Counted from the stretch's first letter, positions 8,073-16,691 are shown. The stretch is DNA of 38,327 nt from an uncultured Rhodospirillaceae bacterium (GCA_913020445.1 CAJWAR010000041.1:1-38327), one strand, 5' to 3'. Numbers and translations are program-made. Notes: generated by a model from the sequence alone, not told the origin.

Positions 8073-9341
8073 TTATTCGGCTGGTTGCGGCGGGGTGATG
8101 CGAATGGCAGTTATCTGATGACGTTGGCGGCGCATAATATCGAAGCGCAGCCCATAAAACATAAAAGCCTGGCCGACATCCGGGATACGCCGGGATTCGT
8201 GGAGGATTAGTCCAGCAATGGTCGCCGCTTCCTCATCTGGCAAGTTCCATTCAAACTGACGATTAAGATCGCGGATGGTGAAACTGCCGTCGACGATATA
8301 AGAGCCGTCTGATTGTGACCTGAGACCCGGCACGCTGACGTCATGTTCATCGGCAATATCACCGACAATTTCTTCCAATATATCTTCAAGCGTTACGACG
8401 CCTTCAAGACTGCCATATTCATCAACCACGAGGGCAAAGTGTTCATGACGATCACGAAAGGCCTGCAATTGATCGAGCAAGGGCGTCGTTTCCGGAATAA
8501 ACCAGGCTTCCGACGCCAACGCCTCGATATCAATGTCGAGATCACCGTTATTGTCGTGGATCGCACGCAAGACCTCTTTGGCGTGGACAATACCGATGAC
8601 ATTGTCCGGCTGATCACGCCATATCGGCATTCTGGTATACGGACTGGCGAGTACCTGGTTGACATTTACTTCGGCTGGCTCATCGGCGTTAATCATCGCG
8701 ACAGTTTTGCGGTGAACCATAATTTCACCAACTTCGACTTCCGATAAATCAAGCACGCTACGCAGCATGGCGCGTTCATGTTGCACTGTCTTGTTGTCTT
8801 CTTCTTCGCTTTGGTGCAGTTCAATGGCACCCCGTAATTCGTCGGTTTTTGAAACGAAGTCTTCGCCGCTGTGAAGTCGAACACCAAATAGCCGAAGCGC
8901 TATCCGTACCACCCATTGGGTCGCAAAGGTAATCGGTGACAGAATGAAAACCAGCGGGCGGATGATGGGCGCAATGCGCAACGCCGACCGGTCCGCATTT
9001 TGCAGCGCGTAGGTCTTGGGTAAAATTTCGGCAAACATCACCACCAGCGCCGTCATAATTATCGTCGCATAGGCGATACCGGCTTCACCAAACAATCCAA
9101 TGAGAATGCTGGTGGCCAGCGCGGAGGCCAGGATATTGACCAGATTATTGCCGATCAGAATTACGCCAATGAGCCGGCCTCTACCTTCTTGCAGCTTGTT
9201 TACAGTCTTGGCCCGGCGATTGCCCTTCTGTTCAAGCTGATGCATGAGCGGGCGCGAGGCACCCGTCAGCGCTGTTTCTGAGCCCGAGAAAAAGGCCGAT
9301 AAAACCAGTAACACAGCAATTGCGGAAAGCATGGTCAGCAT
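8073..9341 (-). CDS. HlyC/CorC family protein (CNNM-CBS-CorC)
   Basis: The protein has the standard three-part architecture of the CorC/CNNM divalent-cation transport family. An N-terminal DUF21 membrane domain has about four hydrophobic segments (residues 1-150, with FFSGSETALTGASR near 18-31). A pair of CBS domains follows (about 200-330, containing MVHRKTVAMI and FALVVDEYGSLEGVVTLEDILEEIVGDI). A CorC/HlyC domain lies at the C-terminus. It is an inner-membrane protein, probably involved in magnesium or cobalt export or homeostasis; the old link to hemolysis is not informative. I use the ATG at 9341, one codon inside a GTG alternative. It starts 9 bp after the aroB stop, so it is likely co-transcribed with aroK-aroB. 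Confidence 0.88.
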   Translation of the reverse strand: MLTMLSAIAVLLVLSAFFSGSETALTGASRPLMHQLEQKGNRRAKTVNKLQEGRGRLIGVILIGNNLVNILASALATSILIGLFGEAGIAYATIIMTALVVMFAEILPKTYALQNADRSALRIAPIIRPLVFILSPITFATQWVVRIALRLFGVRLHSGEDFVSKTDELRGAIELHQSEEEDNKTVQHERAMLRSVLDLSEVEVGEIMVHRKTVAMINADEPAEVNVNQVLASPYTRMPIWRDQPDNVIGIVHAKEVLRAIHDNNGDLDIDIEALASEAWFIPETTPLLDQLQAFRDRHEHFALVVDEYGSLEGVVTLEDILEEIVGDIADEHDVSVPGLRSQSDGSYIVDGSFTIRDLNRQFEWNLPDEEAATIAGLILHESRRIPDVGQAFMFYGLRFDIMRRQRHQITAIRITPPQPAE

Positions 9342-9353
9342 CACATCATCCAG

Positions 9354-10472
9354 TTAATCTTGCTGAATAGCATTGTCAACGATCAGACGGGCATCCGCCA
9401 TATCGGTATCACGGGCGACAAAGGCCTCGCCAATAGCGCGGGCAAGAATAAAGGTTACTTTGCCGTCTTCGACTTTTTTATCTGATTGCATATGATCGAG
9501 CAGCGCATCGGTGTGCCACATCACTCCAGCAATCTCGATTGGACTGGTCGGCAGGCCAACGGCAGCGTAATGCGCACGCACGCGCTCGGCATCATCTTGG
9601 GGGCATAATCCCAAGTGAGCCGACAGATCAAATGCCAGACAAATGCCGAGGCCGACAGCTTCGCCATGCAACAGTTTGTCGCTAAAGCCGGTTTCGGCTT
9701 CCAGTGTGTGACCAAACGTATGGCCAAGATTTAGTAAGGCCCGGCGTCCTTGCTCGGTTTCATCCTCGACAACAATCTTCGCCTTCGATTTGCAACTCAT
9801 AACTACAGCTTGGCGCCGATGGTCCTTATTACCGTCGCAGAGATCATTGCCGGTTCGTTCGAGCCAAGCGAAGAATTCCGGATCATCGATGAGGCCATAT
9901 TTAGCCACTTCGGCGTAGCCTGCGAGCATTTCGCGTTGCGGCAAACTATCCAGCGTATCAATGTCGGCGAGCACCAAACGCGGTTGATAAAAGGCACCGA
10001 TCAAATTTTTACCGTGTGACGAGTTGATACCGGTTTTGCCGCCAACAGAACTGTCGACTTGTGATAACAGTGTTGTTGGAACTTGCACGAAATCGATGCC
10101 ACGCAAAACGGCTGAAGCGGCGTAGCCGGTTAGATCACCAATGACGCCGCCGCCAAGCGCAATTAGCGTGCCTTTGCGGTCGATTTTCTTGGCCAATATT
10201 TGCTCAATGAGCTGTTCAAAATAGGTAATGCTTTTGGTTTGCTCACCCGCCGGGAGGACAATGCTTTCCGCAGTTAGTCCTGCCGCTTTCAGCGATGTTT
10301 CCAAAGATGCCAAATAAAGTGGCGCGACGTTTTCATCAGTAACAATGATTAATCGCTGGCTGCGGATGACAGGTTTTATCAATGCACCCGCCTCGGCCAG
10401 GAGCCCATTACCAACATGAATATCATAGCTGCGTTCACCCAGCTCGACGGTGAGAGTTTCATAGGAGGGCAT
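9354..10472 (-). CDS. aroB: 3-dehydroquinate synthase
   Basis: AroB converts DAHP to 3-dehydroquinate, the second step of the shikimate pathway, using NAD and a divalent metal. The 372-residue protein shows the NAD-binding GGGVIGD at 107-113, then FVQVPTTLLSQVDSSVGGKTGIN at 128-150 with the substrate-binding lysine, and the zinc-site LGHTFGHTLEAETGF near 250-264. The length is normal. Its ATG overlaps the aroK stop as TAATG at 10472, so translation is probably coupled. A GGAGG-like sequence lies inside the overlap region. The aroK-aroB-corC order is characteristic of Alphaproteobacteria. Confidence 0.97.
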   Translation of the reverse strand: MPSYETLTVELGERSYDIHVGNGLLAEAGALIKPVIRSQRLIIVTDENVAPLYLASLETSLKAAGLTAESIVLPAGEQTKSITYFEQLIEQILAKKIDRKGTLIALGGGVIGDLTGYAASAVLRGIDFVQVPTTLLSQVDSSVGGKTGINSSHGKNLIGAFYQPRLVLADIDTLDSLPQREMLAGYAEVAKYGLIDDPEFFAWLERTGNDLCDGNKDHRRQAVVMSCKSKAKIVVEDETEQGRRALLNLGHTFGHTLEAETGFSDKLLHGEAVGLGICLAFDLSAHLGLCPQDDAERVRAHYAAVGLPTSPIEIAGVMWHTDALLDHMQSDKKVEDGKVTFILARAIGEAFVARDTDMADARLIVDNAIQQD

Positions 10473-11065
10473 TAGGCGTTTTGTTCCTTTTGTTCTTGGA
10501 CTTGGGGTTCTTGTGCCGGCTGATGATTTTTCAGCTCCAGTATAATTCGCTTGGCCGTTTCCGGAGCTGGCTCGTCACTGACATCGACAGCAAAATCGGC
10601 CTTGGCGTAAACCGGATAGCGTTCATCGATCAAGCCGGCAAGTATTTCACGGCTGTTGCCTTGGTTTAACAACGGACGACCACTTCGCCGTTCAGTACGC
10701 CTGACCAGCAAATCAAGATCAGCGCGCAGCCACACGGCAACACCATGCTTGCTGATTTCGGCCTGTGTTGCTTCGTTCATGAAGGCGCCGCCGCCGGTCG
10801 CCAGAACAGCAGGCTGTTCACTTAAAATACGTTGAATGACCCGGCGTTCACCATCGCGAAAATATTCCTCGCCAAAGCGGTCAAAGATTTCCTGGATGGA
10901 ACAGCCAGCTGCCAGCTCGATTTCGTTATCAGCATCGACGAACGGCAAGCTAAATGAGGACGCAATTATACGCCCCAATTTTGTTTTACCAGCGCCCATC
11001 AGGCCAACGAGGACAATAAATTTGCCTTGCAACCAGTCCGGCAAGTCGACTATTTCTTGGTTCAT
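10472..11065 (-). CDS. aroK: Shikimate kinase
   Basis: This enzyme phosphorylates shikimate with ATP. The 197-residue protein has a P-loop GLMGAGKTKLG at 21-31, the substrate Asp in DADNEIE at 44-50, the GGG motif at 91-93 and the lid region with RRSGRPLL at 126-133. The C-terminal 20 residues are Gln/Glu-rich (QPAQEPQVQEQKEQN) and probably disordered, an extension beyond the conserved kinase core. The N-terminal extension before the P-loop is short. It is the first gene of the aroK-aroB-corC operon and is divergent from the small peptide gene at 11247. No strong Shine-Dalgarno is visible before the ATG at 11065. Confidence 0.95.
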   Translation of the reverse strand: MNQEIVDLPDWLQGKFIVLVGLMGAGKTKLGRIIASSFSLPFVDADNEIELAAGCSIQEIFDRFGEEYFRDGERRVIQRILSEQPAVLATGGGAFMNEATQAEISKHGVAVWLRADLDLLVRRTERRSGRPLLNQGNSREILAGLIDERYPVYAKADFAVDVSDEPAPETAKRIILELKNHQPAQEPQVQEQKEQNA

Positions 11066-11246
11066 AGGTGTTATTTATCACGTTATTTCGTGTTTAGGTC
11101 AATTTGGGGCGTTATTTTGCCGAAAAATTGCCATAGTTTGAAAATAGTTTATTCCTAGAAAACTGCTATAGGGTGGTAACAACTGCTCTAAGCAATTAAA
11201 AGTACTTTAAATAAATGTGCCGCGAGTTTACGGAGCAATTGAGGCA

Positions 11247-11387
11247 ATGAAAAGTTTGTCACGAATTATGGTTTTAGCTGTTGTGGTGTTGATCGCCGGA
11301 ACCGCGATATTTTTATCGACTTGGGATATCCCTGCACCGATTGCCAAAGTGGAAAAAGTTATACCGAATGATCGATTTGAAAAGTAA
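11247..11387 (+). CDS. Conserved-looking 46-aa single-pass membrane peptide
   Basis: This short gene encodes 46 residues: a basic N-terminus, a hydrophobic stretch (MVLAVVVLIAGTAIFLS) forming one membrane segment or uncleaved signal anchor, then the hydrophilic tail WDIPAPIAKVEKVIPNDRF. I recall similar small proteins with a WDIPAP...VEKVIPDDRF tail near aroK/xerD in other Rhodospirillales, which supports it as a real gene. The function is unknown. A GGAG/GAGG-rich leader (11232-11244) precedes the ATG. Its last 20 nt overlap the start of the large secreted-protein gene in another frame, suggesting translational coupling. The tail would face the periplasm. Confidence 0.72.
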   Translation: MKSLSRIMVLAVVVLIAGTAIFLSTWDIPAPIAKVEKVIPNDRFEK

Positions 11388-13338
11388 TAAAATACGCGCC
11401 AGATATGGTGTTTCGCTGGTGCTCGTTGGCATAGTCCTGAGCGTTGGCTTTGGGTCTGCGGTATCGGCACAGACTGCTACGCCAAAACCAACGTCACTGG
11501 CACCAGCAAAGGTGTTGGCACCGCCAACAATCCCGGCTGTTAAAATTCCCGGCCAACCGGTCGTGATGGCACCGCAGCCGCAACCTCAGTCCCAACCTCA
11601 GTCCCAACCTCAATCATTGGCGCCGCCGCCGTCAGCGCGCGTTTTGGTGCCGTTGCAGATAAATGTTGAAGAGCTCCAGAAAATCGATAGCGATTCCGTC
11701 GGCACACTGACTGAAGAGCAGGGTGGGTTTGGCATCAATATGTGGGAAGGCACATCCCGCAATTTGGTCGAAAAATTGTTTCCCAAATTACCGGTTAATT
11801 CGTCGTCGCGCACGATGCGTAGTTTGATGCGCCGCTTACTGCTGAGCACAGCTAAAGCTCCGGTAAACGCAAATCCGCTCGATAATCAATTGGCCTCCGC
11901 CCAAATCGATCAAGCGCCGGTTGCCGCGCCAAAAACGCCCAAACCGGAAGAAGAGGGTAAGCTTCTCGCCATGCGGATAGAACGGCTATCGGCGATGGGT
12001 GATGTTGCCGCGGTTGATGGCTTGTTGAAGGTAGCACCCAACCGGGATACCGATCACGCCCTGCTGCGCAGCGAAACCGATGTGCTTTTTCTGTCAAACG
12101 ATAATGCCCGCGCCTGTCCGCTCGTGGCGTCGCAAATCCGCAACGTTGATACGCCGTATTGGCAAAAAGCGTTTATTTATTGTCAGGCGCTGGCCGGTGA
12201 ACACGATAAGGCCAGTCTCGGTGCTGATTTGCTGCGCGAATCCGGTGAAACGGATGAGGTGTTTTTCGGCCTGATTGATGCGTTGACCGGCCTTGAAAAA
12301 TTTGAAATCGCCAGTTTGACAAACCCAGCGCCGCTGCATTTTTCGATGATCCGGGCCGCCAAAGCGAAATTGCCGAAGGATGTCACCTCATCCAATAATC
12401 CGGCTGTGCTTAAAACTATTGCGACCAGCCCGAACGCAGAGCCGGCGTTGCGCATTGACGCGGCGGAGCGCGCCGAGGCAATGGGGGCGCTGGATACCGA
12501 AGTGCTGCGCCAGCTCTATGCGGGGGTGACTTTTACCAAGCAAACTCTCGACAATGCCTTGTCGCAAGCCAGCGCCGAACGCACCGCGCTAAGCCGGGCC
12601 CTGCTTTACCGCAAAGCTCTGGTCGAAAGCATCGCTTCCGCCAAGGCTGAAATATTAGCGCAGGTGTTTAAACTGGCCCGGGAAGGCGGCTTGTTCCAAT
12701 CGACGGCGCGGGTCTACCATCGCATATTGAAAGAATTTCGGCCGACCCAGGATTTGGTTTGGTTTGCCCCTGAAGCTGCCCGCGCCTTGCTGGCAGCCGG
12801 TGACGGTCCCGCCGCCCAGATTTGGTTTAACGTGTTGCGCACGACCGGCATTATCAACGAAAAGGCAGCTGCGTTGCGTGATCAGCTTATGCCGCTTGCG
12901 CGCCTGACCGGCAATGTCTCCGATGAAGATTGGAGCACCACCAAACTTGACGGCTGGTGGAAAGTTGAAACCGCGACGAGCGAAGAGAAACCGGTTGATA
13001 TCGAGCGCGCCCATAAACGTGCGACCTTGCTTTATAATCTGCTTGAAGCCCAAGGTGATCCGGTGCCGGCGCGCCGCTGGGAAGCGCTGCTGGATGGTCC
13101 GCCGCAATCCTCAACAGTGATGCCACAATCTGCTTTGTGGCGCTCGTTGAATAAAGCGACCGACGAAGTTAAGAAGGCCGAAACCGTGTTGCTGGCGATG
13201 CTGGCGTTGGGCCAAGCCGGACCGACCCAGGTCAATCCAACCGTACTGCGCCAAGTGGTGACCAGTCTCAGGCTGGTTGGGCTCGCCACAGAAGCCCGCG
13301 CCCTGGCGCTCGAGGCGGCGGTGGCGGCGGGGCTTTAA
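11368..13338 (+). CDS. Large secreted Pro/Gln-rich helical protein (AFGP-related type), function unknown
   Basis: The 656-residue product has a signal peptide (basic residues 1-12, hydrophobic core, AVSA before Q near residue 35). A low-complexity Pro/Gln/Ser linker at about 36-90 includes three QPQS units. The long remainder is rich in Ala and Leu with helix-pair spacing that looks like TPR- or SEL1-like solenoid folding. Comparable proteins beside aroK in Rhodospirillales are sometimes labelled antifreeze-glycopeptide-related, a name based on composition, not function. I prefer the ATG at 11368 to a TTG nine codons upstream, because it gives a clean signal peptide and a short overlap with the 46-aa gene. 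A periplasmic scaffold is plausible but unproven. Confidence 0.75.
   Translation: MIDLKSNKIRARYGVSLVLVGIVLSVGFGSAVSAQTATPKPTSLAPAKVLAPPTIPAVKIPGQPVVMAPQPQPQSQPQSQPQSLAPPPSARVLVPLQINVEELQKIDSDSVGTLTEEQGGFGINMWEGTSRNLVEKLFPKLPVNSSSRTMRSLMRRLLLSTAKAPVNANPLDNQLASAQIDQAPVAAPKTPKPEEEGKLLAMRIERLSAMGDVAAVDGLLKVAPNRDTDHALLRSETDVLFLSNDNARACPLVASQIRNVDTPYWQKAFIYCQALAGEHDKASLGADLLRESGETDEVFFGLIDALTGLEKFEIASLTNPAPLHFSMIRAAKAKLPKDVTSSNNPAVLKTIATSPNAEPALRIDAAERAEAMGALDTEVLRQLYAGVTFTKQTLDNALSQASAERTALSRALLYRKALVESIASAKAEILAQVFKLAREGGLFQSTARVYHRILKEFRPTQDLVWFAPEAARALLAAGDGPAAQIWFNVLRTTGIINEKAAALRDQLMPLARLTGNVSDEDWSTTKLDGWWKVETATSEEKPVDIERAHKRATLLYNLLEAQGDPVPARRWEALLDGPPQSSTVMPQSALWRSLNKATDEVKKAETVLLAMLALGQAGPTQVNPTVLRQVVTSLRLVGLATEARALALEAAVAAGL
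11581..11616 (+). repeat. Three 12-bp tandem repeats encoding Gln-Pro-Gln-Ser
   Basis: CAACCTCAGTCC occurs twice in a row and is followed by a third copy with two changes (CAACCTCAATCA). The repeat lies in the linker of the secreted protein and is in frame, so copy-number changes would alter linker length without a frameshift. Confidence 0.85.
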
Positions 13339-13386
13339 ATACTACCATTTTTTGAGAAATTACTAAAAATGATGTAAGATCAGCGG

Positions 13387-13704
13387 ATGGTTCGAATTAC
13401 ATCGATGATGGTTTTCGCAATCTTCGGCATTAGTCTGCTGGCCTTAAGTGGAAGGGCCCAAGCCGGCTCGACTTGTACCTGCAAATATTTTGGCCAGAAG
13501 CTGCAAGTCGGCACTAAAATTTGCATGAAATCCTGGAAAGGTCTGCGCGTCGCGACCTGCGGGTTCGAGCTAAACAACACATCCTGGAAGATCAGCGATC
13601 AGAAATGCCAGCAATCTGTGCAGCTGGGTATCAAAACCCCACAAATATCTGTTGCTGATCTCAATTTAATTCTGAAAAATAAAATATCTTTGAAATCCAA
13701 TTAG
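13387..13704 (+). CDS. Small secreted protein with five cysteines, unknown
   Basis: The 105-residue product has a signal peptide ending near AQA|GS (residue 26). The mature part has five cysteines (in STCTC, ICM, ATC and QKC), a lysine-rich middle and a polar C-terminus. I do not recognise the family. The odd cysteine number leaves one unpaired if two disulfides form, or allows dimerisation. The gene follows the large secreted protein by 48 bp on the same strand and may be in the same operon. The start is uncertain: ATGs exist at residues 1, 7 and 8, and none has a strong Shine-Dalgarno. Confidence 0.68.
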   Translation: MVRITSMMVFAIFGISLLALSGRAQAGSTCTCKYFGQKLQVGTKICMKSWKGLRVATCGFELNNTSWKISDQKCQQSVQLGIKTPQISVADLNLILKNKISLKSN

Positions 13705-13716
13705 CGGACCATGCAG

Positions 13717-14502
13717 CTAAACCAACTCGGCCATGTCATCCAGCCCGCCGGCGGCGCGTTGGACGGAAAACCACATAGAATCAACCATTTCAGTGCCGGA
13801 GACACCGACCATTGGTTGGCGTTTCTCGGTTCTGAAAGTGCCGCCATCGTGGCTCCAGGCTTCAACCTCGGCAATTGCGCAATCTAGCGCCGGGTCGGCG
13901 ATGAGCCGCGCTTCACAGGCATCGAGACCCGTTGATACCAGCGCACAGGTGACCATCGTATTGACGTTACGCGGGTATTGGTGCGCGATACCTCTGACGG
14001 GTCCTTCATAAACGACCGTCTCACCATTTATCTGAGCCACATCAAAATCACTGTCAGCGAAATCAATATTGTCGGGATGTTTGCGAAAAGTAATGCGAAC
14101 GCGCTCCCATTCTCCCGATCGCATCAGCAAAGCTTCGCCGCCGATCAAGGCGCCGGCGGGTAAAAACAATTTTGTGCTGTTTTCTTTCGCCGCTTTCTCC
14201 AGCTGGCCTCTCAAGTCATCATCAGCCAAGGCGGACACCGATAGCGGCATATAATTGGCGCATTTTAGGAAAGCCTCGCCATAGTTTTGGGTGAAACTCG
14301 GATGGGCGCATTCGACAATGAGATCAGGCTCGGTTTCCGCCACCTTGGCGAGATCATTAAGCTGAAGTGCCGGCGCTAATCCTGCCATCGCTTCGCTACT
14401 ACGGTTATAGACAAATGCCAGGTCAAATCGGCCGGCACTATTTTGTACACGCTCGACTATTGCGCGACCGACAAAGCCGTAGCCAATGATGCCAATTCTC
14501 AT
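13717..14502 (-). CDS. Aspartate-dehydrogenase-like oxidoreductase (NadX/DUF108 family)
   Basis: The protein (261 aa) has an N-terminal NAD(P)-binding Rossmann motif in IGIIGYGFVGRAIVERV and the family segments DLIVECAHPS, FLPAGALIGGEAL, and VNTMVTCALVSTGLD. L-aspartate dehydrogenase oxidises aspartate to iminoaspartate, which can feed quinolinate and NAD synthesis, but relatives may use other amino acids. I prefer the ATG at 14502 because AAGG lies 7 nt upstream; another ATG at 14508 is too close to it. The gene begins about 10 bp after kynureninase in the same direction, so the two are almost certainly co-transcribed. The catalytic histidine was not verified by alignment. Confidence 0.78.
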   Translation of the reverse strand: MRIGIIGYGFVGRAIVERVQNSAGRFDLAFVYNRSSEAMAGLAPALQLNDLAKVAETEPDLIVECAHPSFTQNYGEAFLKCANYMPLSVSALADDDLRGQLEKAAKENSTKLFLPAGALIGGEALLMRSGEWERVRITFRKHPDNIDFADSDFDVAQINGETVVYEGPVRGIAHQYPRNVNTMVTCALVSTGLDACEARLIADPALDCAIAEVEAWSHDGGTFRTEKRQPMVGVSGTEMVDSMWFSVQRAAGGLDDMAELV

Positions 14503-14512
14503 ACCCATACCT

Positions 14513-15745
14513 TCACGTAACCGCTTCTTTTACGTCTGATGTGAATTTCTGCCAGGCCGAGTCTGCCATGATATTTCCGATGATTTCCACGACATCCCAG
14601 ACATCGACATAGCGCATATAAAGCGGCGTGATGCCAAACCGCAAAATATTCGGCTCGCGAAAATCCGGAATGACATTGCGATCGATCAGCGTTTTGCAGA
14701 TGGCGTAAGCCGCGGGGTGATTGAAGGATACCTGACTGCCGCGTTGGGCGGTCTCTCTTGGGCTCGCCAGCTCTAAGCCGAACTTGGCGAGCTTCTCATC
14801 GGCCAGTTCAATAAATAATTCGGCTAACGCGACAGATTTATCTCTGAGATCTAGCATGCTGACATTATCAAAGCTCTTAATGCCGTTGAGGACACCACGC
14901 AGCGATAAAATTTGCGGCGAGCCAACCAGACATTTGTTGATGGAGTCGGATGCCTGATAGCCATCCTCGAAACCAAATTGATTGCGATGGCTAAACCAGC
15001 CGGTAACGACCGGCTTGAAGTTTTTGATCGCTGCCTGTGAGACATAGGAAAAAGCCGGCGCGCCGGGGCCGCTGTTGAGGAATTTATAGGTACAGCCCAC
15101 TGCATAATCGACACCCCATTCATTGAGAGCTAGCGGAACGGCACCGGCAGAATGACATAAATCCCAAATTACCGGCACATTTTGACTATTACATTTGGCG
15201 GTAATACCGGCCATATCGTGCATTGCGCCGGTGCGGTAATTGGTATGGGTGAGCAATACGAGCGCCGTCTGATCATCAATGCTATCCATTATATGTTCGG
15301 GCTCGGCAAGGTGGAGCTCATGATCTTTATCCAAGAGATCAATTATGCCTTCCAAAATATAGGCGTCGGTCGGGAAGTTTCCCCGCTCAGTGATGACTTT
15401 GCTGCGTCCGTCATTTTGCCGCAACAGGGCCGCCGCCAGTTTAAAAATATTGATAGAGGTCGAATCCGATACCGTCACTTCACCAGCCGAGGCGCCGATG
15501 AGCGGTGCAATCGCATCACCAGCCTCGGCGGATAGAAAAAACCAGTCGGCATCAAGCCAACTTTTGATCAGGCCTTCACCCCATTCCTGTTCAATTGCCT
15601 TGGTGACATCGGTGGTGGTGGTTTTCGGCAGTGCGCCTAAGGAATTGCCGTCAAAATAGAGAACTTCTTCCGGCAGCGCGAAGCGGTCTCGGGTGTGCGT
15701 GAGGGCGCAATTTTGATCTAAGCGCAGGCATTTATCTCGGTCCAT
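14513..15745 (-). CDS. kynU: Kynureninase
   Basis: KynU is a PLP enzyme that cleaves kynurenine to anthranilate and alanine (or 3-hydroxykynurenine to 3-hydroxyanthranilate). The 410-residue protein has the N-terminal YFDGNSLGALP motif (30-40), VSDSTSINIFKLAAALL (92-108), the PLP-contact IWDLCHSAGAVPL (193-205), and the Schiff-base lysine K221 in GCTYKFLNSGPGAPAF. The length is typical. The gene leads a two-gene unit with the aspartate-dehydrogenase-like gene. Other kynurenine-pathway genes (kynA, kynB) are not in the window. A perfect 7+7 inverted repeat lies 52-71 bp upstream of the start. Confidence 0.95.
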   Translation of the reverse strand: MDRDKCLRLDQNCALTHTRDRFALPEEVLYFDGNSLGALPKTTTTDVTKAIEQEWGEGLIKSWLDADWFFLSAEAGDAIAPLIGASAGEVTVSDSTSINIFKLAAALLRQNDGRSKVITERGNFPTDAYILEGIIDLLDKDHELHLAEPEHIMDSIDDQTALVLLTHTNYRTGAMHDMAGITAKCNSQNVPVIWDLCHSAGAVPLALNEWGVDYAVGCTYKFLNSGPGAPAFSYVSQAAIKNFKPVVTGWFSHRNQFGFEDGYQASDSINKCLVGSPQILSLRGVLNGIKSFDNVSMLDLRDKSVALAELFIELADEKLAKFGLELASPRETAQRGSQVSFNHPAAYAICKTLIDRNVIPDFREPNILRFGITPLYMRYVDVWDVVEIIGNIMADSAWQKFTSDVKEAVT

Positions 15746-15796
15746 CGTGGTATCCGTTATCGTTTGGTCAGTAGGGCACAGTAATGGCGTTCACGG

Positions 15797-15816
15797 TGGT
15801 TAGCAAAGACTAACCA
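15797..15816. promoter_or_regulatory. Palindromic operator candidate upstream of kynU
   Basis: TGGTTAG-N6-CTAACCA is a perfect inverted repeat of 20 bp, located 52-71 bp before the kynU ATG, where it would overlap or flank the promoter. No clear -35/-10 pair could be assigned. The symmetry suits a dimeric regulator; the protein is not encoded nearby. Confidence 0.5.
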
Positions 15817-15897
15817 GCAGTCGCTACATTTTGCCAAATTATATTGAAAGACATCTGGAAAGCGCTAGGTTACCTACAATCTTTTGTGATTGCGGAC

Positions 15898-16650
15898 ATG
15901 AGAGCAGACATCAACCGGAGATGCTGGCGCTTGATAAATTCAATTAAATCTTTTCTCAAACGAAATTTGGCCTACCAGCCTCTTTTAAGTACTCAGGTTC
16001 CGCGTCAATTCCTGGCGTCGGTTGAAGATGGAATATTGCCGTATTGTCCACCTCCGGAAGGTGATTTGTTACATGAGCTCATCACGCAGCATGCCTGTGT
16101 GGACTGTCTGGAAATTGGCTTGGCAACCGGCAGCACCGCGATTTACATGCTTTATGCGCTGCAAAATAGTAAGGGCAGGTTGATCTCAATAGACCAGCCC
16201 AGCGGCGAGATGAACGACATTGGCATGGCCAATCTGCAAAATTCGGGAGTTGGGGCCAATCATCAACTCATTTTAGAGAATTCAGTAAATGTCCTCCCCG
16301 AGCTTTTCAAAAAGCACGAAACATTTGATTTGATATTTGTTGATGGCTGGAAAACCTTTGATCACCTGGCAGCGGAAGTTTACTACCTGACACGAATGTT
16401 GAGGTTGAATAAATTTATCGTTTTTGATGACGCGGCCATGCCGAGCGTCAATAAAATTATCAAAATGATGCTCAAATATTACGGCTACAGAGAAATCGAC
16501 TACCTGCATTTCAACCAAACTTGGCGATTGCGGCTGTTTCAAATCCTGACGACAAAATCTTTTCGCCGGCCCTATCGCGCTTTACAGAAAGTAACGGATG
16601 AGGCCGAATTGCCGGTTACCCGGGATTGGAATTTCTTTGCAGATTTTTAA
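15898..16650 (+). CDS. Class I SAM-dependent methyltransferase-like protein
   Basis: The product looks like a Rossmann-fold methyltransferase of the Methyltransf_24 type. It has a SAM-binding LEIGLATGSTAIYML (motif I), GRLISIDQPSG (acidic residue for the ribose), LIFVDGWKTFDH, and VFDDAAMPSVNKII. These resemble catechol-O-methyltransferase-like or sugar-associated enzymes; the substrate is unknown. The ATG at 15898 gives 250 residues; a TTG at 15844 in the same frame would add 18 residues, and neither has a clear Shine-Dalgarno. A basic region near residues 5-25 precedes the domain. It lies between kynU (divergent) and xerD (41 bp downstream, same strand). Confidence 0.7.
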   Translation: MRADINRRCWRLINSIKSFLKRNLAYQPLLSTQVPRQFLASVEDGILPYCPPPEGDLLHELITQHACVDCLEIGLATGSTAIYMLYALQNSKGRLISIDQPSGEMNDIGMANLQNSGVGANHQLILENSVNVLPELFKKHETFDLIFVDGWKTFDHLAAEVYYLTRMLRLNKFIVFDDAAMPSVNKIIKMMLKYYGYREIDYLHFNQTWRLRLFQILTTKSFRRPYRALQKVTDEAELPVTRDWNFFADF

Positions 16651-16691
16651 ACGGTCAACAAATTTTAACCAAGCTCAGCTATACTTCCTTC

